Assembly (NCBI GenBank): GCA_009885605.1
Contig: VFKK01000247.1
Span: 1-6,076, forward strand
From: Cyclobacteriaceae bacterium
GTDB lineage: Bacteria > Bacteroidota > Bacteroidia > Cytophagales > Cyclobacteriaceae
Direction: 5' to 3'
DNA: 6,076 bases
Shown here: positions 1 through 5,805 of the stretch, one piece after another
Layout: every line of letters starts with the position of its first letter
How positions within the stretch are numbered: the first letter of the stretch is position 1
Notes under the pieces: generated by a model
Seen by the model: the letters and a program-made list of their open reading frames with translations, nothing else
The model's database searches: none
Told to the model about the DNA's origin: nothing
Made by a program: the position numbers and the translations under genes

Positions 1-191
1 AGATTGATATCCTTTTCTCGGGCTTTCGATCCAATATTCCCCGGATCTTTACCACCATGGCCTGCATCTAAAACAATTTTTTTCATCCGAAAAGCTGGCA
101 TCATCGTTTCGTTTGGAATAAATCCTCCAAAGAAAAATGGAATGACTAAAATCAGACAAAGAAGAATTTTTTTGTTGTTGAACCGTTCCAT
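1..191 (-). CDS. N-acetylmuramoyl-L-alanine amidase, N-terminal fragment (partial at left edge)
   Basis: Exported zinc-dependent peptidoglycan hydrolase of the Amidase_3 family, which cleaves the bond between N-acetylmuramic acid and the L-alanine of the stem peptide. Reading leftwards from the ATG at 191-189 gives 63 codons, still open at the window edge. Residues 1-8 are polar and basic (MERFNNKK), residues 9-24 are a hydrophobic export segment, and the catalytic domain opens near residue 37 with KIVLDAGHGGKDPG, in which His45 is the expected first zinc ligand. The later zinc ligands and catalytic Glu are beyond the window. Met30, Met31 and Met36 are other possible starts but would lose the export segment, so 191 is preferred. 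The gene is divergent from lptD, 61 bp away, an arrangement that fits a shared envelope-biogenesis role. The family assignment is firm; the exact physiological role (cell separation or wall recycling) cannot be told from this fragment. Confidence 0.93.
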   Translation of the reverse strand, partial: MERFNNKKILLCLILVIPFFFGGFIPNETMMPAFRMKKIVLDAGHGGKDPGNIGSKAREKDIN

Positions 192-252
192 GAGGGCAAT
201 AGGATTAACTTTACACGAAATTTTATTCAAATTAAACAAAGCGTAAACAGCA
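192..252. promoter_or_regulatory. Divergent intergenic region between amidase and lptD
   Basis: These 61 bp must hold at least the 5' ends of both divergent transcripts, unless promoters lie inside the genes. On the minus strand positions 235-228 read TTAATTTG, one base away from the Bacteroidota -7 element TAnnTTTG, which would give an amidase leader of about 30 nt. No convincing partner TTG was found at the -33 position. No Shine-Dalgarno sequence precedes either gene, as is usual in this phylum. The promoter call is tentative. Confidence 0.25.
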
Positions 253-2988
253 GTGCAGGGATTCAGGCTCCATTTATTTTTGTTTTTTGGGCTAATGATT
301 GTTCCTTTTTGGGTCACTGCGCAGCAACCTGCAAAACAACCCCAGGAAAGAAGGCTGGTTGTTCCGGACACTTTGGTTTCCCCGCCTCGCACTCAAATCC
401 CCGCCGACACTTTGCAGAATCTTCAGGACACATTGTCCAATGGAGAAATTGCAAAAATTATGCCTACAAGCGCTATCACCACAGAAATTACATACTTCGC
501 TGAGGATAGCATAGTTACAGATTTTGCAACCAACCGGGTTTACCTCTATAACAAGGCCTGGTTCGAGTATGGAAAGATTCGATTGGATGCTGATTTGATT
601 ATTATCGATTGGGAAAAATCAGAAATATTTGCCAGCGGAGTCACCGATAGCTTGGGAGTTGTGGCCGGAAATCCATTTTTCAAAGAAGGGCAAACTGTCT
701 ATGAGATTCGCAAAGAAATGCGGTACAACTTCAAGACTGAAAAAGCCATCATCAAAGATGTGGTCACCGAACAACAAGACGGAGTACTTCGTGGAGAAAC
801 CATCAAAAAAACCGAGGATGGCAGTATTTACATGAGTCATGGATATTATACTACCTGTAAACTCACAAAACCTCACTGGCATATTTCCTCCAAGAGAATC
901 AAATCCGTAGAAGGGAAACAAGTCGTCTCCGGCCCATTTAACATGTATTTTAATGGAATTCCAACTCCATTGGGTCTGCCGTTTGGTATCATCCCGAATA
1001 CGCCTGAGGAAAAAGCATCAGGAATTATTTTTCCATCCTATGGCGAAGAAAAAACCCGGGGGATGTTCCTGAGAGATTTCGGATATTATTTCGCTTTGAA
1101 TGACTACATCCACGCAAGAGTAACCGGTGATATCTATTCCAAAGGCGGGTGGGGACTTAAGTCTCAGGCGGTTTATAAAAAGCGCTACCGATTTGGCGGG
1201 GGATTCAATATTGACTTCCAAAAATTCAAATCCCCGGAAACCGAACTCAATCCCGTAGACTATAATACCTTCCGGATCAATTGGAATCATACGCCCGAAT
1301 CCCGTGGAAACAGCCGCTTTTCTGCTTCTGTTAATGCAGGAAGCACCAGTTATTTCAACAATGTGATCAGCCAAAATAACTTTGCCAATAACATCACTTC
1401 TGACCTTCAATCGAACGTCAACTTTTCGAAGACTTTTTCCGGAACTCCTTTTTCACTTTCGTCAAGTCTGAGACATTCGCAAAGCGTGCAAACAGGTGAA
1501 GTATCGCTTAGCCTTCCAACGCTGTCAGTAGCAATGAACCGACAGAGCCCTTTCAAAAACGTGAAATTCGAACCGTTGAAGACGCTTAACTTATCCTATA
1601 ACTTTGACTTTCAAAACTCGATTTCAAACCGGGTTCCGCAGCAATTTGGAGTGGATAATGATTTGACAGGAGGATCGTCTTCAGCTCCTGAATTGATTCC
1701 ATTCACGCCTGAAAACTTCGGTTTACTCCTTCAAAATGCGAGTAATGGCGCACAGAACAGAATCCCCGTAAGTTCTAATTTCACCCTTTTCAAGTATTTC
1801 ACCGGAACTGCATCCGCTAGTTTTAATGAAATCTGGTATTTACAAAAAATCAATTACTACTACAATCCGGCTCAGGAGCGTGTGGACAAAATCATTGAAG
1901 ATGGTTTCAACAGGGTTTCTTATTACACAAGTTCATTCAGCATGAACACCAACTTTTACGGCTTTTTCAACTTCAAAAAGGGAAAGGTTCAGACAATCCG
2001 ACAACATATTCAGCCTACTTTTGCCTTCAGCTATACTCCTGATTTTTCTGACCCTGCTTTCGGTTATTACCAAGATGTACAAGTAAATGATGAAGGAGAT
2101 ACGCAGCGGTTTTCAAGACATCAGGGATTCATTTACGGAGGAGCTCCACTGGGTGAATCACGTGCTTTAAGTATCAATCTTCGAAGCGTACTTGAAGCAA
2201 AGCTCTTGTCCAAATCCGATACGGCCGAGGCGACTTCTAAGAAAATTCCTCTTCTGGAAAACATAGATCTCGGTACCAGTTACAATTTTGCAGCGGATTC
2301 CTTTCAATTGGCACCGTTCAGCATTCGGGCCAGAACAAGCTTTTTTGACAGAAAGCTTTCTGTCAACTTCAGTACAACACTCGATCCTTACGCCACCGCA
2401 GCTTACACTACTAACAACGAATTGGAATCTGTAAGAAGAATCAATGACTATGCGTGGAACAGAGGTCAGGGGCTTGGAACAATCAGAAATGCATCTTTGA
2501 ACCTGAACGCATCTCTAAATCCGACCAGCGCTAAAAACCAAGGGGAAGTCAGAGATCAAATTACCGATGATTTCCTCCAGCAAGGCGGTATCATGAATGA
2601 TGTTGTAGAAAGCGAAATCAACAGAATCGTCACAGATCCCAGCCAATACATCGATTGGAGTATTCCCTGGAATGTGACCTTTGGCTACAATCTGGCCTAC
2701 AATAAACAGCCTAACGGGAACGAAAATATCACACAGGCTATCACTGTCAGCGGGGATGTTTCCATTTCTGATAAATGGAAAATCAATATGAATACAGGTT
2801 ATGATGCGCAGGCAAACGAAATCACGCAAACTATGATAGGGATCTCCAGGGATCTCCATTGCTGGCAGATGAATGTGAATTGGATTCCTTTCGGAAAATT
2901 CACCTCTTATAGCATAGACATTCGTGTCAAATCAAGCTTACTTTCCGACTTGAAAGTTTCAAGGAGACGTTCGTTCTTTGACAGGTAA
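253..2988 (+). CDS. lptD: LPS-assembly protein LptD (outer-membrane LPS translocon)
   Basis: LptD is the beta-barrel that, with a plug lipoprotein (LptE), inserts lipopolysaccharide into the outer leaflet of the outer membrane. The 911-aa product starts at GTG 253; an in-frame TAA at 244 rules out a longer form, and the next Met (residue 15) would cut the signal peptide in half. Residues 1-23 form a signal peptide with likely cleavage at VTA|QQ. A Pro/Thr-rich linker (about 24-75) leads to an OstA/LptD periplasmic beta-jellyroll (about 78-225, beginning ITYFAEDSIV). The barrel region follows, with the family signature around 241-290 (LPFGIIPNTPEEKASG, then GIIFPSYGEEKTRG). The rest is rich in alternating Asn/Ser/aromatic strands and ends on a probable terminal strand followed by SRRRSFFDR. 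There are only two cysteines, Cys202 at the end of the periplasmic domain and Cys870 in RDLHCW. The length is above that of E. coli LptD (784 aa) but ordinary for Bacteroidota. No lptE is present in the window. Confidence 0.95.
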   Translation: MQGFRLHLFLFFGLMIVPFWVTAQQPAKQPQERRLVVPDTLVSPPRTQIPADTLQNLQDTLSNGEIAKIMPTSAITTEITYFAEDSIVTDFATNRVYLYNKAWFEYGKIRLDADLIIIDWEKSEIFASGVTDSLGVVAGNPFFKEGQTVYEIRKEMRYNFKTEKAIIKDVVTEQQDGVLRGETIKKTEDGSIYMSHGYYTTCKLTKPHWHISSKRIKSVEGKQVVSGPFNMYFNGIPTPLGLPFGIIPNTPEEKASGIIFPSYGEEKTRGMFLRDFGYYFALNDYIHARVTGDIYSKGGWGLKSQAVYKKRYRFGGGFNIDFQKFKSPETELNPVDYNTFRINWNHTPESRGNSRFSASVNAGSTSYFNNVISQNNFANNITSDLQSNVNFSKTFSGTPFSLSSSLRHSQSVQTGEVSLSLPTLSVAMNRQSPFKNVKFEPLKTLNLSYNFDFQNSISNRVPQQFGVDNDLTGGSSSAPELIPFTPENFGLLLQNASNGAQNRIPVSSNFTLFKYFTGTASASFNEIWYLQKINYYYNPAQERVDKIIEDGFNRVSYYTSSFSMNTNFYGFFNFKKGKVQTIRQHIQPTFAFSYTPDFSDPAFGYYQDVQVNDEGDTQRFSRHQGFIYGGAPLGESRALSINLRSVLEAKLLSKSDTAEATSKKIPLLENIDLGTSYNFAADSFQLAPFSIRARTSFFDRKLSVNFSTTLDPYATAAYTTNNELESVRRINDYAWNRGQGLGTIRNASLNLNASLNPTSAKNQGEVRDQITDDFLQQGGIMNDVVESEINRIVTDPSQYIDWSIPWNVTFGYNLAYNKQPNGNENITQAITVSGDVSISDKWKINMNTGYDAQANEITQTMIGISRDLHCWQMNVNWIPFGKFTSYSIDIRVKSSLLSDLKVSRRRSFFDR
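2345..2366. repeat. Perfect 22-bp palindrome inside lptD
   Basis: Positions 2345-2366 read identically on both strands, with 11-bp half-sites (TTGACAGAAAG and its complement) and no spacer, centred on a HindIII-like AAGCTT. The segment encodes in-frame barrel residues (around FFDRKLSVNF), so it is part of the gene. It could be a chance result of codon choice, a protein-binding site, or an mRNA hairpin. Confidence 0.85.
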
Positions 2989-3018
2989 CGGATATCGGAT
3001 TGCTGATTTCGGATTTAA
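2989..3018 (+). repeat. Left arm of the inverted repeat flanking the S23-family gene
   Basis: The 30-bp arm starts at the first base after the lptD stop codon. It matches the reverse complement of 3456-3485 at 26 of 30 positions, the mismatches being at arm positions 6, 13, 14 and 15; the inner 15 bases (TGATTTCGGATTTAA, 3004-3018) match without error. It contains the short unit ATTTCGGAT, which recurs in the other arm. Confidence 0.85.
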
Positions 3019-3078
3019 AAGCCTTAATCTGAACCTTTAATTGATTAAGTTTAGGCATATTTTTTACTAACTTTTTAA

Positions 3079-3135
3079 ATCATAAAAGAAGAAATCAAAC
3101 TCAGATCAAAGCTTTTTGCCCTGGCTGTCATAAAA
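3079..3135 (+). other. Probable true N-terminal coding segment of the S23-family gene, lacking a standard start
   Basis: Between the in-frame TAA at 3076-3078 and the ATG at 3136, the same frame encodes IIKEEIKLRSKLFALAVIK. This continues the usual first helix of four-helix-bundle/S23 proteins, which typically begin close to a K-E-E-I-K-type segment and run through FA-x-x-VIK into a short loop with LP. No ATG, GTG or TTG is available in this stretch in frame. The first two codons are ATC (3079) and ATA (3082), each one substitution from ATG; CTG occurs at 3121. Either a rare non-AUG start is used or the original start has mutated. Confidence 0.6.
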
Positions 3136-3459
3136 ATGACTGAAGAATTACCTCGTAAAAATTCAACCTTTCCGATTTGCAATCAAATAATAAAATCAGC
3201 AACCTCAGTGGGTGCAAATTATCGTTCAGCACTTCGAGGAAGATCTAAGGCCGAATTCATAGCCAAACTTGGAATTGTTGAAGAGGAGGCTGATGAAACT
3301 TTATATTGGTTTGAAATTATAAAGGAATCAGAACTTGCTGATTCCAAAGTGATTGATCCCTTATGGAAAGAGGGAAATGAGCTTCTTTCAATTTTTATCG
3401 CAATGATAAAAACAGCAAAAATTAATCAGTTCGAAAATAAGGTAAGAACTAGCCATTAA
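3136..3459 (+). CDS. Four-helix bundle protein (23S rRNA-intervening-sequence / S23 family)
   Basis: Small helical protein of the S23 / four-helix bundle family (PF05635-like), a group whose biochemical role is poorly known. Members occur inside 23S rRNA intervening sequences, as stand-alone chromosomal copies, and as distant relatives of the Avd subunit of diversity-generating retroelements. The 107 aa from ATG 3136 carry the family core: SATSVGANYRSALRGRSKAE (residues 22-41), then FIAKLGIVEEEADETLYWFE in helix 3, and a final amphipathic helix ending near IAMIKTAK. Measured against the family, helix 1 is cut short at this ATG; homologous sequence continues upstream to 3079 (see that entry), which would give about 126 aa. 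The stop codon lies inside the right inverted-repeat arm. There is no partner gene, and it is convergent with arcA. The gene may be functional through a non-AUG start, or be a slightly truncated or decaying copy. The family call is firm and the function unknown. Confidence 0.85.
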   Translation: MTEELPRKNSTFPICNQIIKSATSVGANYRSALRGRSKAEFIAKLGIVEEEADETLYWFEIIKESELADSKVIDPLWKEGNELLSIFIAMIKTAKINQFENKVRTSH

Positions 3460-3485
3460 ATCCGAAATCAAATATCCGAAATCCG
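3456..3485 (-). repeat. Right arm of the inverted repeat flanking the S23-family gene
   Basis: This arm is the reverse-complement partner of 2989-3018 (26/30). It overlaps the stop codon of the S23-family gene (3457-3459). Three copies of ATCCGAAAT occur here (3460-3468, 3474-3482, 3481-3489), the last running four bases past the arm to within two bases of the arcA stop codon. Confidence 0.85.
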
Positions 3486-3491
3486 AAATTC

Positions 3492-4706
3492 TTAAACTTT
3501 GGCCCGGCTCAGTGGCATTGTCATACATCTCGGACCACCAAGACCACGGGAAAGTTCGGAGGATGGTATCTCTAAAACCTCCACTCCCATTTGCCTCAAA
3601 GCACGGTTGGTATGGATATTTCGATTGTAAGAAATCACCCTCCTTGCTCCGATTGCAAACACATTTGCACCGTCAAACCATTGCTCCCGCATCGAATAAT
3701 CAGGATTTCCATCGGCTGTGTGAAGGATCTCCAGATGCGGAATCTCCCGCTCCAAAATAGTCAGCAAAGACTCTTTAAGAACTTCTCTCTTTATATTGAT
3801 TTTATCGTCTTTGATTTCTTTCAGTGTATAGAGTGAAGTTTGGAGAACTGCATTCAAGGCATCAGGATATGTCAAAACAAGATTCTCATCAATCACGGTA
3901 AACACCGTGTCCAAATGCATGTAGTTTCGTTTTTTCGGAAGGTGAACCTCATAAACCCGCTCAACAGAACCCTCGGCCAGCATCGCTTTGGCAGCATGAT
4001 AAATCGCTTTTTCGTCAGTTCTTTCGGAATTACCAATTGCAACAGCTTTGTGAGAAAGTACAATCACATCACCACCTTCTATGCTTGGAGGGTTTTCGTG
4101 TCCCATGACCGGATAAAGCCGGTTTACAAAGTCTTTAAATTCGGGATGGTTTTCAAAAATCGTCCTCACCAAATCTGCCTCCCGCTGCCTTCCTTCCATT
4201 TTCATACTTGAAAAAATAATTCCGGAAGGCGTCAAAGCCATCGGATCACGCTGGAAATATAAGTTGGGGCAAGGAGCAATTGCAAAAGCAAAGTCCATCA
4301 ATTCCCCATTTTTAAGGTTAGGTATTTTCCGTTTCAGCTCATGGATTTTAATCCCCGCCGTGAGTGCCGTTGCACATTCTGCCGTGGAATATCGCTCCAA
4401 AATATCCTCGGCAAGATGAACCAAACCCGACTTTTTCAAGGATTCACGCATGAGTTGAAGCAAAATATCTTGATCAGAAATCACTTTAACCAGCATTTCT
4501 CTCAGTTGATACACTTGTGCACCTGTGGACTGCTTGATCAAATCAGAGAAAAAGTCATGTTCCTTTTGCAAGGCTTCGAGATACGGGACATCTTCAAAAA
4601 GTAAATACTCTTTATTGTATGGAGTGAGCCGGTCGATTTCTTTTCCCGGTCGGTGCATCAATACTGCCTTCAAAGTGCCAAATTCTGAATTGAGCCTGAG
4701 GTTCAT
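3492..4706 (-). CDS. arcA: Arginine deiminase
   Basis: Cytoplasmic enzyme hydrolysing L-arginine to L-citrulline and ammonia (EC 3.5.3.6). The 404-aa product is close to the usual family length of about 400-420 aa. The fold signature and catalytic set are present: Asp154 in FQRDP, Glu210 in SIEGGDV, His264 and Asp266 in MHLDTVF, and nucleophile Cys394 in GGPRCMTMPL. These correspond to Asp166, Glu224, His278, Asp280 and Cys406 of the Pseudomonas aeruginosa enzyme. Other family segments include FEDVPYLEALQKEH (37-50) and REQWFDGANV (340-349). The ATG at 4706-4704 gives the canonical N-terminus (MNLRLNSEFGTLKAVLMHRP). No ornithine carbamoyltransferase (arcB), carbamate kinase (arcC) or antiporter is adjacent, so it stands alone here. 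It could feed arginine catabolism or acid/ammonia responses. A related amidinotransferase-superfamily activity is less likely given the length and the complete active site. Confidence 0.93.
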   Translation of the reverse strand: MNLRLNSEFGTLKAVLMHRPGKEIDRLTPYNKEYLLFEDVPYLEALQKEHDFFSDLIKQSTGAQVYQLREMLVKVISDQDILLQLMRESLKKSGLVHLAEDILERYSTAECATALTAGIKIHELKRKIPNLKNGELMDFAFAIAPCPNLYFQRDPMALTPSGIIFSSMKMEGRQREADLVRTIFENHPEFKDFVNRLYPVMGHENPPSIEGGDVIVLSHKAVAIGNSERTDEKAIYHAAKAMLAEGSVERVYEVHLPKKRNYMHLDTVFTVIDENLVLTYPDALNAVLQTSLYTLKEIKDDKINIKREVLKESLLTILEREIPHLEILHTADGNPDYSMREQWFDGANVFAIGARRVISYNRNIHTNRALRQMGVEVLEIPSSELSRGLGGPRCMTMPLSRAKV

Positions 4707-4981
4707 AGATTAAAATATTATTAACGTTTGAATTATTAAATTATCATTTTTTTAATCATTTACCATTTCTGTTGATTAAAAATTAAAAAAACTGAGTTTT
4801 GATAATTTTAATGCTTTGGCAAATTTTCAAATTAAAATAGAAAAAGCACCCAATAATTACCTCGGATTTCCATTTCGGAGATTATTTTCCATCTAAATCC
4901 AGAAATAAATCGTAATTCCTTTCTATGGAATGGCTTTTGCCAATCTTTAAAAAAACCAACGAGTATTAACCAACACAAGCT
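4707..4981. other. AT-rich divergent intergenic region between arcA and the DUF4197 gene
   Basis: These 275 bp hold no supportable gene. The region should contain the promoters for arcA (minus) and the lipoprotein gene (plus). Reading the minus strand, 4835-4828 is TTAATTTG, one base off the Bacteroidota -7 consensus, but it would imply a leader of over 100 nt. An inverted repeat lies at 4749-4782. At 4862-4879 is a segment (TCGGATTTCCATTTCGGA) resembling the repeat units that flank the S23-family gene. No consensus promoter was found upstream of the lipoprotein gene. Confidence 0.5.
4749..4782. repeat. Perfect 10-bp inverted repeat upstream of arcA
   Basis: TTTTTAATCA at 4749-4758 is matched by TGATTAAAAA at 4773-4782 across a 14-nt spacer, 43 bp upstream of the arcA start codon. 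It could be a dimeric regulator site or a weak hairpin in the arcA leader. Because the region is very AT-rich, chance is a serious alternative. It does not resemble an ARG box. Confidence 0.5.
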
Positions 4982-5722
4982 TTGAAAAAACTAATTACGC
5001 CAATCGTCTTTTCCCTCTACATGATTTTGACCAGTTGCGCGACTCTCACCCAGATAGCGGATGCAGCGGGTCAGCAACTCATGAATCCGACCAATGCCGA
5101 AATCAACTCGGGAATTAAAGAGGCTTTGGAGAAAGGAACCGGAATCAGCGCCGAGCGTCTTGCTGTCCAAAATGGCTATTTGGGAAATCTGGATGTGAAA
5201 ATCCTTTTTCCACAGGAAGCTAAAAATGTAGAAAGTACGCTTCGATCTCTGGGCCTTGGCTCGATGTGCGACCAGGTGATTACAAGTTTGAATCGTGCCG
5301 CGGAAGATGCAGCAATGGAAGCTAAACCGATTTTCGTGGATGCGATCAAGCAGATGAGTTTCCAGGATGTGCAGAAAATCCTTCTGGGAGAGCAAAATGC
5401 CGCCACCCAATATTTCCAGGGAACAACCACTACTTCATTGAGCGCCAAATTCTCTCCAATCATCGATGCCAGTTTGAAAAAAGTAGATGCGACCAAATAC
5501 TGGAGTGACGTAATGACCCGATACAATAAGGTGCCATTTGTGAAAAAAGTGGATACTGACCTGACAGCCTATGTGACTCAGAAAGCAATTGATGGCCTGT
5601 TTATCGAAATTGCAAAAGAGGAATTGAAGATCAGGGAAAATATTACCGCTCGAACTTCGCCTTTGCTTCAGAAGGTTTTTGGCTACGCCGAAAAACAAAA
5701 GAAACAAACTCCGGGAAGTTGA
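4982..5722 (+). CDS. DUF4197 family lipoprotein
   Basis: Predicted lipoprotein of 246 aa with unknown function. The TTG at 4982 starts a typical signal peptide (MKKLITPIVFSLYMI) ending in the lipobox LTSC, with lipidated Cys19. Residues just after the Cys (ATLTQ) have no acidic surface-export patch, so a periplasm-facing anchor is the simpler guess. DUF4197 features follow in order: a GIKEALEKGTGISAERLA segment (44-61), LNRAAEDAAMEA (103-114), the strongly conserved ILLGEQNAATQYF (133-145), DLTAYVTQKAIDGLFIEIA (193-211), and EELKIRENITAR (213-224). The domain fills almost the whole mature protein and is mainly helical. The only other cysteine is Cys96. The gene is probably monocistronic: divergent from arcA, followed 25 bp after its stop by a strong terminator. 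There is no Shine-Dalgarno sequence. The family is confident; no function should be assumed. Confidence 0.92.
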   Translation: MKKLITPIVFSLYMILTSCATLTQIADAAGQQLMNPTNAEINSGIKEALEKGTGISAERLAVQNGYLGNLDVKILFPQEAKNVESTLRSLGLGSMCDQVITSLNRAAEDAAMEAKPIFVDAIKQMSFQDVQKILLGEQNAATQYFQGTTTTSLSAKFSPIIDASLKKVDATKYWSDVMTRYNKVPFVKKVDTDLTAYVTQKAIDGLFIEIAKEELKIRENITARTSPLLQKVFGYAEKQKKQTPGS

Positions 5723-5747
5723 TCTGAAAAAAAATCAATGACCTAAT

Positions 5748-5785
5748 AAAGAAAAAAACCTGGCTCTCACCAGGTTTTTTTCTTT
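5748..5785. terminator. Bidirectional intrinsic terminator
   Basis: A perfect 16-bp inverted repeat (5748-5763 and 5770-5785) encloses a 6-nt loop (CTCTCA). The inner stem ACCTGG/CCAGGT is GC-rich and the outer part is an A-run on the left and a T-run on the right, so it can act as a stem plus U-tract for either strand. It lies 25 bp after the DUF4197 stop and 20 bp beyond the lysS stop, between two convergent genes, as expected for shared termination. Confidence 0.93.
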
Positions 5786-5805
5786 CCTAAAAACTATTTT
5801 ATCGC

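Larger units (their letters stand above)
2989..3485. mobile_element. Candidate IVS-like cassette: S23/four-helix gene between terminal inverted repeats
   Basis: This 497-bp unit has 30-bp imperfect inverted repeats at its ends (2989-3018 and 3456-3485, 26 of 30 positions matching) around a single gene of the 23S rRNA-intervening-sequence (four-helix bundle) family. It begins directly after the lptD stop (2986-2988) and ends six bases before the arcA stop codon (3492-3494 on the opposite strand), so it makes up nearly all of the intergenic space. Known family context: S23 ORFs occur inside 23S rRNA intervening sequences bounded by complementary ends that fold into a stem cut by RNase III. Calling this a mobile or IVS-derived unit is inference. 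No transposase is encoded and no clear target-site duplication is visible outside the arms. Confidence 0.4.

Noticed and set aside
4..246. 80-codon plus-strand open frame at the left end
   Set aside because: It lies antisense to the amidase N-terminus, which has a clear signal peptide and Amidase_3 motif. The translation shows no family resemblance.
1018..1410. 130-codon minus-strand open frame within lptD
   Set aside because: It is an antisense shadow of the LptD barrel region without its own family signature. The same holds for the minus-strand frame at 2515-2859.
2838..2857. Tandem 10-bp duplication (AGGGATCTCC twice) near the lptD 3' end
   Set aside because: A recent 10-bp duplication would break the frame, yet the frame is intact and both sides encode family-like residues (GISRDLHCW). 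It is more likely chance codon use.
3041..3075. Bacteroidota promoter for the S23-family gene (TTG at 3041, TAACTTTT at 3068)
   Set aside because: The -7-like element lacks the final G and the spacing of 24 bp between the two parts is too long. It is not reliable enough to annotate.
3136..3459. Avd-type accessory protein of a diversity-generating retroelement
   Set aside because: The S23 and Avd families share a fold, but no reverse transcriptase, template repeat or variable repeat is visible, and the GANYRSALRGRSKAEF core is that of ordinary four-helix/S23 proteins.
2989..3490. Complete insertion sequence
   Set aside because: There is no transposase, and no direct target duplication was found outside the inverted repeats. 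At most it is a non-autonomous unit.
3840..4211. 123-codon plus-strand open frame within arcA
   Set aside because: It is antisense to conserved arginine deiminase active-site sequence. The translation has no recognisable domain.
4991..5410. 139-codon minus-strand open frame within the DUF4197 gene
   Set aside because: The sense strand carries a lipobox and all DUF4197 conserved segments, so the opposite frame is a shadow.
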